64,000 nt of DNA from Agelas oroides (lineage: Eukaryota > Porifera > Demospongiae > Agelasida > Agelasidae). The position numbers and the translations under genes were made by a program. The stretch lies in assembly GCA_949130485.1 (NCBI GenBank), contig OX422183.1, forward strand, positions 11,754,543 to 11,818,542, written 5' to 3'. This document shows, piece after piece, positions 35,218 to 46,800 of the stretch (the stretch's first letter is position 1; each line of letters opens with the position of its first letter). The notes beneath the pieces were generated by a model that saw only the letters and a list, made by a program, of their open reading frames with translations, was not told the DNA's origin and ran no database searches.

Positions 35218-35326
35218 ATTGCATAACGTTTTAAACTCTGAACCCTGCTGTCAGACTGTTGAGCATACAAGGCACATACCGCATTGACTGTTGTTCGTAG
35301 GTATCCGGAACCTCCGAAGTACAATT
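35218..35326. repeat. DIRS left ITR
   Basis: Contains the inverse of the right ITR inner part (35218-35276), then GCATTGAC, then GTTGTTCGTAGGTATCCGGA, which is complementary to the internal region at 29831-29868. It bounds the element on the 5' side of the coding strand. Confidence 0.8.
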
Positions 35327-35913
35327 ATGGTGCAACTACAATTAAGTAAGCAGTGCCCAATTACAACAGAAATTCATTTATGTCACAAATACTGCTTATG
35401 ATGATGTGCATGGTGTGTGTGTTGAGGGGCTGCTTTTGCACATATATATGCAGAATTCACCTCAGTGGAACCCTCTAATGTATCGTATGAGTACCCAGAA
35501 AGAGATATATTTTAGTTACGTTAACTGTTGCTGCATGTTACCATGTCACATAAATTCAGCTAATATTAGCTCCAGGCAACCTGGAAATTCTATTATATTC
35601 ATATTGGTTCATGCATATCTGCAGCATGCAGACAATTCACTTTTTGACCGTGTAAACATTATTAAGCTGCAACAACACAAGCATCCAAAGGAAAGCTGTA
35701 TGTGTTAAGACTGCAACATTTTCAGTTTGTATAGCCATAGTAATTAGTAATCAACAATGATGTACCTAACAGTTACTAGCTGTTTACACAAAATCACAAG
35801 CTGTCTTTAGTTTTTTAGCCTATCAATGCTTAATCCAAAACCTAATAGTAAATGTCATTAGTCAGTGTAGTCTTGTAATCATGATTTGTTAAACTCTGAT
35901 TCCGGATTCTTAA
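35327..35913. other. Intergenic, no feature seen
   Basis: AT-rich stretch between the DIRS element and the 3' end of the Ig receptor gene. It should hold the receptor's 3' UTR and poly(A) signal; no single candidate is compelling. Confidence 0.5.
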
Positions 35914-38531
35914 TCATGTAGTGGATTGTGGATCCAAAATAGTTCCATATGCTTCATTCTTGGCTGTTTTAATCCTGGGAGGTGGGATTTCATATGCAAT
36001 ATTCTTTTGCAACTTGCACAAAGCTGTAGGATCCCCATGCATAGGTACTTCATGTAACTTAAGTTCATCCGGTTCTTCATATACTGGATCTGTAGGCTTT
36101 TCTTTTCTGTCTGGATAATTGAGAGGTACAGAACAAAACATTCTGTCAATTCAAGAAAGAATAGATCACTGCCATGTTGCTACACACCTGTTTCTTGTTT
36201 TCTATGTGTTCTAATTATGAAACACATTGTCAGGCAAATGATTGCGCTGACAAATACTAGCAACAATATCACCACACTGGCAGAAATCCCTAGGGTATAA
36301 ATGAAGTCAATGTTAATGACTGACTCAAATATCATAGTATACTTTAGCATATAGCACTTTGGTGTACCACCGATTAGTAGAGTGGATGTCTGCATCTGCT
36401 TCATATTATTCTGTGGTGTTGCTGACATGCTTTTCCAACTGCAGTTGTCAACAGTGAGTGAATTTGTAGTTGCAGAACTTGTGACCCTACTGTATGCATG
36501 TGATTTTTGAGACAGCTGTAGGCTGGGACTAATTGACGGACTGCTCACATATTCACTGTTGCTGACACTTAGTGCAAAATCTACAAAACATAACAAAGAA
36601 GTATTGTAAATTAAAGATAGCACTTTCACTGTGGTGTGCACTTACAAGTCACTTAATGGAAACACTACACTCATTGCTACACAGAAAGAGCACAATTATT
36701 TATACATACCATTTGAGGTCGGTGATATTCTGTCAGCTGCAAGCCAACAAAAATTAGCATTGGCTAAGTGATGAGTACAGTTGTGTATCCAATTCAGTGA
36801 CAGGTGCAATTATTTACTTTACTTACGTCTAATCCTGACAGTGATAATGGCAGGCTGGCTCTCAATGTCTTCAAGGACCCCTCTTCCAACATGAACAGTA
36901 AAGAAACAAGTGAAAACTGTGTTATTAAGCTGTACCCAAACACTAGGAATATGCAGTCCTTCATTTGTATACACATAACCAGCTGGGAGGCTAGAAGATG
37001 AATGTGGAAACCCTGCAATTCTCCACTGTGGCTTGTCATCAGTTCCAGTGTATTGGCAAGGAAGTGTGACAGAATCTCCGACACATGCCACAATATTGGT
37101 TGGTCCTTGTGTGATGTTGATTTTACTTCCTAAACAAAAGCAAAACAAATGTAAAACAACAAACTCATACCATACAAAGACAGGGACACTTTAGATCATG
37201 CAAAATACTGTTTATTCACCTTTTGCTACATACTAGGTAATCATTCAGATTGCAGTAGGAAGTCACTTATCTGAACATGCTGGGACCTAGTGAAATGTTC
37301 GGATAAGTGAAACAACACTATTAATTTTGTATACAAAGCAGAGTACTTTCAATTCAATGTACAGCAAAATATCTATGAATATCATTTATAATTTAGGGTT
37401 TGGGTAAGTGAAGATTTGGATAACTGAAGTTTGGATAAGTGACTTCCTATAGTATTTTTATTTAGTACATTGTAACTGGCTTAATTCTATTCACTATTTG
37501 AGATGCACTTAGCCAGTTGTGCAATAACTTGGCCTGTTTGGCATGTCATTACTGGTATTTAGTACAGTGTTTCAACAAAGTTGCATTGACCACCTTTGGC
37601 AACTTCATAAGCTGCCATTGGTATTAACATTGGAAAGGCAACACTTCACTGCAATTTTTATAGTTTTTGAGTAAACAGAATCCACAAATATTTCAAATGA
37701 CATAACTACAGCAAATGAGGGTTTAGTGCTACAATAATTAGGGCATCAGGATCCAAAAGAGGATCACATTTAGCTACCACGCTTCCCTCATAAATGAAAA
37801 TGGTTAAGACATGTATGAGTTGTACAGCTACAGTCATTTACACCACTTAGCATACAGTCTACTTCTCTGCATGTAGCTAACCACAATGCAACAACTGATG
37901 GACACTGGAAGTAGTACAGCCAGTTTCAGTAGTCTGTGGTGACTACAAGTTGTAGAATACAAAAAGCCTTAGCACTATAGCTAGATGACCATAGTCTGCC
38001 TTGTACACTAGCCATGGCTACTATTTTGGGGATAGTGTCTGATCAACGGTCGACAGTTTGCAAATGTTATGAGGAGGGGGTTGGTATGGAACTACAATTA
38101 AAAGTGCACTCATATGGGATGTGTACTGCTCCTTCTAACATGGTAATCACATTTATTAGCTATATAGAATAATTTTTGGGTGTATCCAAATGCGTTCGGA
38201 TGACATTGTGCGATTAGCTATAATTATAAAGTGGCTCGATTGGACCGAGTGATTGGTCACTCCAGACCTGGAATAGATAAAAATACCTCAGATTAGCTAA
38301 CCTAGTCTACTTGTAGCCTCATTCCCAGGCTATCCTCTTCGTCAGCACACAGGAGGACCAGCATGGGAACGAGCTAGTCTATTGTCTCCCATTAACAGAA
38401 CTGAGCAAAACACAACTTGACTTCGGTCCCATTTACGATTTATACTTGGCATGCTTACCTCCACTAGAGGATACCAGGAACACAATAACTACGGTAAGCG
38501 TTTGTGCTGTGCGGTAACCCTGGTAGGCCAT
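35914..38531 (-). CDS. Single-Ig transmembrane receptor with tyrosine-rich tail (complete, five exons)
   Basis: Exons (minus strand): 38459-38531, 36827-37129, 36710-36736, 36188-36580, 35914-36110. All introns are GT-AG and every junction is phase 1, giving about 330 residues. Exon 1 is a signal peptide (MAYQGYRTAQ then a Val/Ile/Leu core). Exon 2 is one V-type Ig domain: first Cys in VTLPCQY, Trp in KPQWRIAG, second Cys in VFTCFF. Exon 3 is a nine-residue linker. Exon 4 gives a Ser/Thr-rich stalk, a transmembrane helix (VVILLLVFVSAIICLTMCF) and a basic stop. Exon 5 is a tail with DPVYEEPDEL, IAYEIPPP and NEAYGTIL, plausible SH2-binding tyrosines; the last resembles an inhibitory-type YxxI/L motif. 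Expected at the plasma membrane in adhesion or recognition signalling; the ligand is unknown. No damage seen. The paralogous relation to the FN3 receptors is only architectural. Confidence 0.85.
37258..37447. mobile_element. TA-flanked MITE in receptor intron 1
   Basis: Ends GGAAGTCACTTATC and its inverse, TA on both sides, about 190 bp. The interior repeats TTTGGATAAGTGA. Consistent with a mariner/pogo-type MITE; non-coding. Confidence 0.7.
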
Positions 38532-38837
38532 AGCGTTCTCACTAGGTTCCCGTGAAGTGCAGCCGCTAATAATTGTTATTGCAGCAAGGGCCATCACGTG
38601 CTAATACGTATAAATAGGAATAGCGGATGGTTCCTAAGTTGGGAGGATGGGGGGGGGTTTCTGGGAGTACAGAGACTAGGATTGTAACGGGTTCTAACCA
38701 AAAACAAGCTCCTTCCTCTTTTCCCACCACTTCAACACCTCCACCATTAGCTACCAAGTTATCTATCAATGCCAAATCCAGCCCCTCAATTCTTTTGCCC
38801 AGCATCAGTGCTGTCCTCTCCTGTGCAGTAGCTCCCT

Positions 38838-39101
38838 CTATCTAACCACCAGCACCTTCAATTTCTGTAATCCTTTCCAACAGCTTCTCCCTCTCCCACT
38901 GGAATTCGTCACATCTTTTACTTCCTCACTACCACACAGCACACACCTCTCTTCTTCTGCCATACCGCACCTCTTCTTATCCTCAAACAGTACAGCTGAT
39001 CCTGTCCGCAACCTAAACCTACATCTGGTCACCTCTTGTCCTACCAATGTGTCAATGTATCTCTCTACCTTGAACCCCTCCTTTACTGTTCTATATACCA
39101 T
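38838..39101 (-). pseudogene. LINE 3'-terminal zinc-motif remnant
   Basis: The minus frame reads RLRTGSAVLFEDKKRCGM, then ERCVLCGSEEVKDV. This R-x-x-x-G pattern followed by C-x-x-C is the C-terminal zinc-binding region of many LINE polyproteins. The second Cys/His pair is not clear. It lies upstream of the Ig receptor's first exon and is unrelated to it. Confidence 0.5.
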
Positions 39102-39872
39102 CTCAGGCTACTTTTGCCTTCAACTTCCTCCCACCAGTCTTGTACATTGACCTCTTCAATCCTGGACTTCCACTCTTGGCTAGATGCACTCTCCTGATTC
39201 TCTATTAGCTAACCTATATCTTCTCTGTAGTGCCTCATACTCCTCTCACCATCCAACACCTACTGAAGTATTCAGTTTCTCTGTTACTGGATTCTTCACC
39301 ACCATTATATTGCTTCTGCGAATGGTTGAAAAACCAAGTTTCATGCCAGATGAAACATAAAGAGTGCAAAATCACAAGCTGTCTAACTCAGTCATTGTTC
39401 ATGAAATGGCATCAGACCATGTAGTGGTCATTGCAACATTTACAGATTCTCGGACACATAAGAAGCGTTTCGTTCTTGTTGCGCGTACAGAGATCCAGCA
39501 GACATATAAGAGCTGCAGGATAGGTGTACTATTTGTTTGATAATCAACATACCTGAAATTCAACAGTCAAACGATACATTACATCTGTTCAAGCACCCTG
39601 TCCTGGGGAAAAAAATTCTACTAGCGGACAAGTCTAATATCCATGTATTATATCATCACTAGCCAAATTTTGTAAGGTTTGCGTAAAGTGCAGACAGAAT
39701 GTCACCAATAAAAATGTGCTGCACCACACCCTCTGTGTACTTAGACCTTCAAGAGCCTTGAGTGAAACGAAGCCAAGAAAACTGCAGTTGTGGAAGAGAG
39801 CCGCCATCCCTCAGGTGATCCTTAAGAACCAAGAACTTCAGCCTATAGCTACAATGCACTGTCAGTAAACTC

Positions 39873-39909
39873 AGCAAATATGAACAAGAGACTCTTGTTC
39901 ATATTTGCT
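39873..39909. repeat. Near-perfect 18-bp inverted repeat with 1-nt spacer
   Basis: AGCAAATATGAACAAGAG, one base, then the exact inverse. Better suited to a cruciform or dyad-symmetric binding site than to an RNA hairpin, because there is almost no loop. Confidence 0.85.
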
Positions 39910-39923
39910 CCTTCACACAGAAG

Positions 39924-39962
39924 TCAAACAGTGACAGATGCTTCCCATCTGTCACTGTTTGA
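39924..39962. repeat. Perfect 17-bp hairpin with 5-nt loop
   Basis: TCAAACAGTGACAGATG, loop CTTCC, then the exact inverse. It starts 14 bp after the neighbouring inverted repeat. Could be a terminator-like or small hairpin RNA structure; no promoter evidence. Confidence 0.85.
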
Positions 39963-40333
39963 ATTTGGTTGTCTGTACTAGAAGCAGAAGTTTTCCAGGG
40001 ACATTGCCTATAGCTAGTGCATTATATAGTTTTGATTTTCTAGCCAGAACATAAAGTAAGAAACCTAGGGGAGGGGTCCTAGGAGTGGCCGCAGAACTAG
40101 CTTATATTGACCTCATGAGCAGCAGAGAGGATCCAGAGTTGCATACTAAAATATTCTGTGAGGGGATGGTTCACGGAAGCAGAGACTGCAGGATTGGAAT
40201 GCCTGGTGGATGAGTTCCGAACATTGAAACTTACAGCGACTTTGTAGGGAAATGATCACAGTTACCAATAGTGCAAGACAGCAATTTGAAGCAAGAACTG
40301 ATACCATGATCTTTATAATAGAAGAAAAAAAAA

Positions 40334-40427
40334 ATGTAGGGATGGCATGCCAAAAAGTGTGCAAACAAGGTAGGATGATAGCATAAAAGCAAAGGTCAAC
40401 ACAGAGGCAATGCCCCATCCCTACATC
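40334..40427. mobile_element. 94-bp MITE (ATGTAGGGATGG ends), copy 1
   Basis: Begins ATGTAGGGATGG and ends with the inverse. The interior (GATAGCATAAAAGCAAAGGTC) is shared with the oppositely oriented copy at 40931-41022. Confidence 0.75.
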
Positions 40428-40930
40428 TTTTTCACACTGCAGTTATAACAGTATATTGGAGGTCTCCCTAAAATGTACCACAACCTTACTGGCAGTTCTT
40501 GAAGTGCATGGCTGTAGCCTTGTTCTCAGGTCACGTTCCTCCTCCCACATGGCCAGGGAAGGAGGCTAGTGTATGTGGTCTAGTCTGGACTCCAGACCTT
40601 TCTGAAAGGGCAAGAAGGGTCTGGGTTTCAGACTGCAGTGTGGTCTAGCAGCATGGTGTATGTGTGCCTTGTCGGAAGCTATGCATGTAGCGACCAGGTA
40701 GCTTTCGTTGCTGACATGCTATTTGTGGTAACAGTGGAACCCTTGTTGGCATTGTATACGGACCGCTTGTACAACCTAGACACTGAGCTGAAGTGAGCTG
40801 CAGGGCTGGTCATATAGTAAGTGCTGTAGTATAAACTCAAGTAGTTAGTGTTCATTCACAGCATTATTAACTCCATGGATGGGTGCAGGTTTAGGTTTCA
40901 AGCATGCTGTCTAATTGCAGTGTGATAAAA

Positions 40931-41022
40931 ATGTAGGGATGGGGCATATTTATGTTGACCTTTGCTTTTATGCTATCATCCCTACCTTGTTTGCATACAT
41001 TTTGGCATGCCATCCCTACATC
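40931..41022. mobile_element. 94-bp MITE, copy 2, inverted
   Basis: Reverse-complement relative of 40334-40427 with a few changes. The two copies face each other across about 500 bp. Confidence 0.75.
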
Positions 41023-41320
41023 TTTTACATTTTTAATGTTATTTCTTGTTTCTGTACTTTTTTGATGTTAATCTCAGTTACAGTTAGACCTAAGCCTAAG
41101 AAGATTTCTTTCAAGAGTAACCACAACCCTAGATCTTGAAACAGCATGACTTGACAGCTTAGCAGTGGTTCCAAGCATGTAATATGCCAGCTGGAATCCG
41201 ATGGAGGGCTAATAACTCTCTGTTCCAGATTTTGAGCTCTTTGTGAAGCCGATTTCCTGATTTACGATCACATGACAACTGACCAGCACAAAAAACTGTA
41301 CCGACAGAGCATATATCTAC

Positions 41321-42090
41321 ACTAGGGAAATGTAGAACATTGTGGGGCGAGCGTGAGCAAGCAATGCACTACAGCATTGACTGTTATGTAGCTAAGGCTT
41401 TACCATGAAGTATCAGATCACAGAACACAGGCCATTCATGCATGGCATGTAGCTAAAACGAGGTTTGTAACCTACTGTGTACAAAAGTGCTCAATATATA
41501 TAGCTTAGAAAAATTGTCATGGTTGCAGAGAAGAGCTTTTCATGGGGTAATACCACACAACAGAGCCATTTGTCCTACCAGCACGCAGCTACTCTGCTTG
41601 TTGCAGTTATAGGCTAAGTCAGAACACAGTCTGGCATGCATAGTCCTTCAAGACTTGAGGCATCTTTGAGAAATAGTATAGGGAAGTCGTCACGCATCAG
41701 CTATGGAGCAATATCTCTGCCGCCTACTGCGTTCAGTAAGCTGTATGAGCCTTCTACACAACTGTTAGCCCTTGTACACTTACTGAGTAGGTACTACGCT
41801 CCAGCTGCCTATCCCGAATGTCGTCGCCGAAGCACAACTGCTACCTCTCGTACAGTAGGTGCGCACGCTCCGGCTGTCATTCCTGGCTATCTTTCATAAC
41901 TGTCGTCATTCAAGCTCACCCAAGCTTGCTGCCAGAGCGTCAAGTTGTACGAAAATGTTCTTACACTCCGCATGCGGCCCGCGGCTATCGCGTTAAATTA
42001 TAACGTCAAGAATATACGGAACGACGTGCGACAGAAAATAATTTGGGGCGAGCGTGAGGGAGCCCCACACTAGTGAGTTCTATTGCATAC
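41321..42090 (-). mobile_element. GGGGCGAGCG family, type X copy 1
   Basis: On its own strand it runs from a GGGGCTCCCTCACGCTCGCCCC block (42045-42068) to CGCTCGCCCCACAATGTTCTACATTTCCCTAGT (41321-41354). The terminal AATGT-TCT-ACATT hairpin is followed by CTAGT. About 770 bp, no protein recognised. Closely matched in the opposite orientation by 49345-50101. Confidence 0.8.
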
Positions 42091-42104
42091 ATATATGTAT
42101 TATT

Positions 42105-42650
42105 ACTAGGAGAATGTAGAACATTGTGGGGCGAGCGTGGGCAAGCAATACACAGCTTTAACTTATATATATCAAAGGCTGAATCAGTGAAATGTCACAT
42201 GACAGCACACAGGTGGCGTGGCATGTAGCTGAACAAAGCTTGTCACTCAACTCTCTACAAAAGTGCTTAACAGCTTAGAGAAGATGGTTGCAGAGACTAG
42301 CTTGTCATGGGGTGGTACCATACAATGCAGCCATTAGTGCAGCCATTAGTGCGACCTAAGCATCTACTCTGGCTAACTGTAACTTTACTAATTAAAATGA
42401 GGTCACACTAATTGATTTTTCGTATCTCAACAGACTAGACTAGCTCTCTCGACTTTCACTGAGGTGGGCCCCAGTTTTCAAATCAGGATTCAAGGCTGGA
42501 TCCAGTCATAGAAAAAGCTAAAAAAAACTTTCCATCTTGCAATATCCAAGATCAATTAGTGTGACCTCAGTTGTTTCAATTAGCAAAGGTCAACCATGTC
42601 CGACCTCCTCTGTATAGTAGATACTCACGCTCCAGCCATCTATCCTGGAT
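42105..42650 (-). mobile_element. Type X copy 2, CTAGT-end portion
   Basis: Starts ACTAGGAGAATGTAGAACATTGTGGGG and follows type X copy 1 with many differences to about 42650 (CCATCTATCCTGG). The remaining type X sequence reappears only at 46962, after the MULE coding region. Holds the small MITE at 42398-42569. Confidence 0.7.
42398..42569. mobile_element. 172-bp MITE (TGAGGTCACACTAATTGAT ends)
   Basis: Inverted ends TGAGGTCACACTAATTGAT and ATCAATTAGTGTGACCTCA; non-coding interior. Nested in type X copy 2. Confidence 0.75.
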
Positions 42651-42813
42651 GCGAATTTTTATCTGACGCACACTTTTCGGGCTTAGTCTCTGCACGCAAG
42701 TCAATATTCCATAATGCGCATGCGTGGAGGGGCGGGGCATGGCAAGAGCATGTGTAGTGCAAAGGTTACATTTCAAGCGCGTTTGGCGGGAATTATATGA
42801 TTAGACCCAGAAG

Positions 42814-43080
42814 ATGGCTGTCAGCTACAGAAAGCAGAAGCTCCACTTGTTCTCCTGGAGAGTCTTCTTGTTGTTGCTCTTTGCATCCAATAGTGACCCC
42901 TTGTGCTTTTCAGCACACTCTGGTAGCAAACTGCTGCCAGAGCCTGGGGTGATATCGGATGCAGGGAGTCTCATCGCAATGGTGGTGAAGGAAGTGGTGG
43001 TGATCAGCGGCCCACTGTTTGGAGGAGTAATGGCAATTGTACAGCTAGTGAGTGTCACTGCTGGTGGGAAACATAAAAAG
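42814..43080 (+). CDS. Possible 5' exon of the MULE gene (function unknown)
   Basis: An ATG-initiated 89-codon frame ends exactly at a good donor (AAAAAG, GTATGA). It follows a GC-rich promoter-like stretch with GGGGCGGGG (42730-42740). The product has two hydrophobic segments (FLLLLFASNS; VVVISGPLFGGVMAIVQLV) but no domain I recognise. A candidate downstream exon (43718-43763) joins out of frame, so the link to the MULE gene is only positional. Confidence 0.35.
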
Positions 43081-43871
43081 GTATGACAATAGTATAAAAT
43101 TTGAGCGGAACACTATAAACTTGAAGAGTGGAGTGTGAGGAACAAATAAATAAATAAAAACACTGTGTCTAGAGTCCCAGTAATGAACATTAAATTCTAG
43201 GAATGGCAACTCATGACAGCAAACACCAATTTTAATGCAACTAGTATCAGTACAGCGTTAAAAGAGCTACAAAATGATATAGCCATTACGTTAGGCTGTG
43301 CCTTATGCTGTTGCAAAAACAAATACAAACGCTTAAAGTACCAGTGCTGGTACTTTAAAATATTGTGAAGTGAATTTTACTAGCTACAGTGCCTGTACTA
43401 AAAATATTACTAACAAAAACAGGTCTTTCAGTGTTCTATTGGTGGGTCCATGTTATGAAATTTGTAGTTGCTGTGTATAGCCGCTGAAATTCAATGTTCA
43501 TTATCGGTATATAAAAAACAAAGAAAGAAAGTTGACTATCTCACAGTCGAGCTTGAAAGTATCAGAGTAGAACTGAATATCACATGCAGCACTAGTTTAG
43601 TATCATAATGCGGTAATCAAGATAGCAGTGTCATGGCTAAAAGAACACATTACACATCCTAGAGAATGAAAAGAGGTCCTACAACTGCAGAATGTTTCCA
43701 TATATCTTCTTCTTTAGGCAAACATGGAACTGCATCCTGGCAGCTGAGCGTCCTGTGTACAAGGTGACTGATAAGCATGATGTAAATACACAGAAAGGTA
43801 TTGCCATACTCAATTTGTACCCTCCATTACATAGCAAGCACAAATAACTATAATTTACTTGTTCGTTTTAG

Positions 43872-46800
43872 GGAGGAGGCAGTGGAAAAAGCACCAAAAC
43901 CCAACCCAAAACAGTCACCTTTTTTCCATGTGAGGTAGTAGCTCTGCTGCAGCCTGCACCAGTGTGTGACATCAACAAGGTAAGCATGATTCCCTGTGCA
44001 GAGCAATGTCGTATAGTGCTCAGTCAGTTGTGCAAAGCCAAAGAAAACAATGGAACAAAGTTTTGCTATGCTCAGTTTCCATTTGGCTTAGTGGACTACA
44101 AAGGCCTAAAGCAATTACAGGCACATCACGAAAGTGTTCACGAAAAGCATATTACAACGGAAGAGGTGGAGTGGTTCAAGATTTGTCGATCCACATTTTC
44201 CTCTCACAAACCTGTTTATGTAAGTAAACTACAAGCCTTAGAAGCTTACTTTCAGGATATAGTATGGACCAAGACCATCTCAGAGAAGGGAAGGCAGCTT
44301 AGAAATCTAGTTGGAAGACGATGGGCAACAGATAGAGAAATCACAGCCGTATTTGACATACTTAACAAGCAGCATAGTGATGCTCTATACTTTTCTGCTA
44401 GACCAGGTTCCTTTATGCATTCAGTGCAAAGAGAAGGTACATTTAGTAAAGGAAAGTGGCATAAAGTTGAGGCATTTGTATGTTGCAATCAATGTTGGGT
44501 GTTCACCTGAGAGTGGATATTATGTGGCTGATGGTAACAGAGATGGATGTCATTGGGCTTTGCTATTTGCTGATTTAGAGAAGTGTAAATGTTATTATGG
44601 AGTTCACTTGGATGGCCTCTGCCCACAAACTTAGAGGAAGTGGTTAGACCAAATATTAACAAGATAGAAGAAGACCTTCAAGTTGATTTGTGGAATAGCT
44701 TAAGAAGTATTGCTGTTCTTAATAAGCCCACAAAAGAAACTCACGTTTGCAGTGGTTGTGAAGTCTACCCTTTTCAGACATGTAACAATATATGTGGGAT
44801 AGTCACAATGATCATGGCAGCAATACTAAGTAACTGTGAAGAGTGCTGGCCTGGAATAACTACATCCCACCCACAACATGAGTGGTTGCTACATCCTTCT
44901 GACTACTCAGATTGCCTGCGAATAACAATCATGGATTGGATAATGAAGGAAATTGTTGACATTGGCATACTAAGTGAAAATAGGTGCCATGCTAACGTTC
45001 ATGATGCCACAAGTGCTGCATTCAAAACACACGAAAGTGACACTGATTTTGGTATCAAAGACGATTCTAAATGTAATATATCAGATAGTGATTCAGACGA
45101 TTTTGAAGATAATCACAGTGGCAAAACAATGAGCAAAACAAATATGCCAGTGCCTTTTCATTCATCAGACTCTGAATCGGGTGTACATTGTATCGTTAAT
45201 GAAGGAAACATTCGGCAACTCCTTCCAGAGGGGTATGACTACAGGTTTTCACAGCTTCAGTCTAAAAATGCTGACTCATTTAGCTTTTCATGTGAATTTA
45301 AAATAAAACTCAAGTCAGAACAGGAGGCTAGAAAATGGGTTAACGAATACAATGAGAAAACTAAAGAGACAATGGTATATGAACGTAATAGGAAAGGCAG
45401 TGGAAAGCATGTAGTTAGAAAACTATTTTTGCACTGCCATCATAATCAACAGCAGACTGGCAAGCACAGTAAAAGCACTAGGTTACTCAAAACAACATTC
45501 AGAGAACACAGTAGTAAGCACACTCACTGTCCAGCACAGATGAATGTTACCATTATCTCTCCTAGTGGCAAAAGTGGCAAATTAAATAAGGACTATCTTG
45601 TACTGGTAAACCTCAAACATGACCACAACCATCCAGTTCATGCAGCAGATGCATTGAGATTTAGACCTATTGCAGAAGACACAAGAAAGAAGTATTATGA
45701 GTTGTTCAAACTGGGACATTCTCCTGCCAGTGCACACTTGAGTATGAAACCACACTCATGTTAAAAATGGACAACCCTCAGGCTCTTGCTGATCGAAATA
45801 TCATTCCTAAAGTTAGTGATGTTTACAATATATTCAATGTATGGCAAAAAACTAAGTTGGGAGCAAGAAATGGAAAGGATGTTTATGAGGAGCTGGAACG
45901 AGTTGCTATATACAATGATGACAATAAGAGTACTGGTGGGAAGGCAGTAGTGAAGAGATTCTCTAAAAGCGAAGTGGGATCTGATCAACCACTGGTGCTG
46001 GCTATATGCACTCCTCTCATGGGCAGGGTGCATGAACATGTAAAGCAGGCAGGTGAAATCATGTTTGTAGATTCCTCATCCTCATTAGATGATTTTAATA
46101 ACCCCATGTTCATACTGTCTACTTCATCTGCAGCTGGAGGTCTGCCATTAGGGGTTGTGATCACTTCAGGGGAAAGTTTAATCATCATCTTTGAAGCAAT
46201 GACTACGCTAAAGCAACTATTTCCAAACTGTTCATTTGGGGGCAAAATGTACCCTGATAACATCCTAACAGATGACTGCAGTCCTGAAAGGGAAGGATTA
46301 AACGAAACATGGCCTTCTGCCAAATTGTTCTTATGCGTGTTTCATTTTTTTTCCAAAGTATGTGGTGATGGTTATGGAACAGCAAAAATAGTATAGACAA
46401 AGACGACAAACAGTACCTAATGGAATGTGTAAGGAAACTAGTTTATGCTGAAAATACTGACAAGCTGAAAGCAATGTACCAAAGATTGAAGGAGGATGCA
46501 GCTATACGAAAGTATGACAATTTCAAGAAACATTTGTAAGGTTACTGGGAGCGCTGTGGTGAATGGGCTGTATGCTTCAGAGATCAAACCTTACTTAGAG
46601 GAAACAATACCAATAATTATGCAGAGTCTGGCATTCGGATATTGAAGGACATTGTATTCAAGAGAGTTAAAGCATACAATTTAGTGCAGCTGTTTGAGTT
46701 CATGACAGTTACTTTCGAACTCTACTATGAACGCTGTCTTCTTGCTGTTGCTCATAATAGAATGGACAGATACATTGCTTTACGGTTTAAGGGACTAGGA

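Larger units (their letters stand above)
26246..35326 (-). mobile_element. DIRS-like tyrosine-recombinase retrotransposon (decayed, with nested LINE)
   Basis: Coding order on the minus strand is Gag-like, reverse transcriptase, RNase H, tyrosine recombinase. The left inverted terminal repeat is 35218-35326; the right one is split into 26246-26331 and 29376-29430 by a LINE. The internal complementary region 29741-29880 contains sequence complementary to both outer ends, as in the DIRS family's proposed circular intermediate. After subtracting the LINE the element is about 6 kb, the usual DIRS length. No target duplication is expected for a tyrosine recombinase, and none is seen. Frameshifts, stops and a lost RT motif mean it cannot be active. 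Confidence 0.85.
39110..40330. other. Stretch without genes, two hairpins
   Basis: No exon recognised. Contains two adjacent hairpins (39873-39909 and 39924-39962, listed separately). Confidence 0.5.

Noticed and set aside
39427-39600. Possible additional 5' exon or promoter for the Ig receptor
   Set aside because: The signal-peptide exon at 38459-38531 already gives a proper start, and I see no splice-compatible exon further upstream.
40146-40418. Hydrophobic 90-residue frame on the minus strand
   Set aside because: It runs across the ATGTAGGGATGG MITE and has no recognised domain. Its similarity to 40915-41139 comes from the inverted MITE copy.
43872-43900. GGGSGKST resembling a P-loop
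   Set aside because: It sits at the start of the protease/MULE frame without a following nucleotide-binding domain, so chance is more likely.
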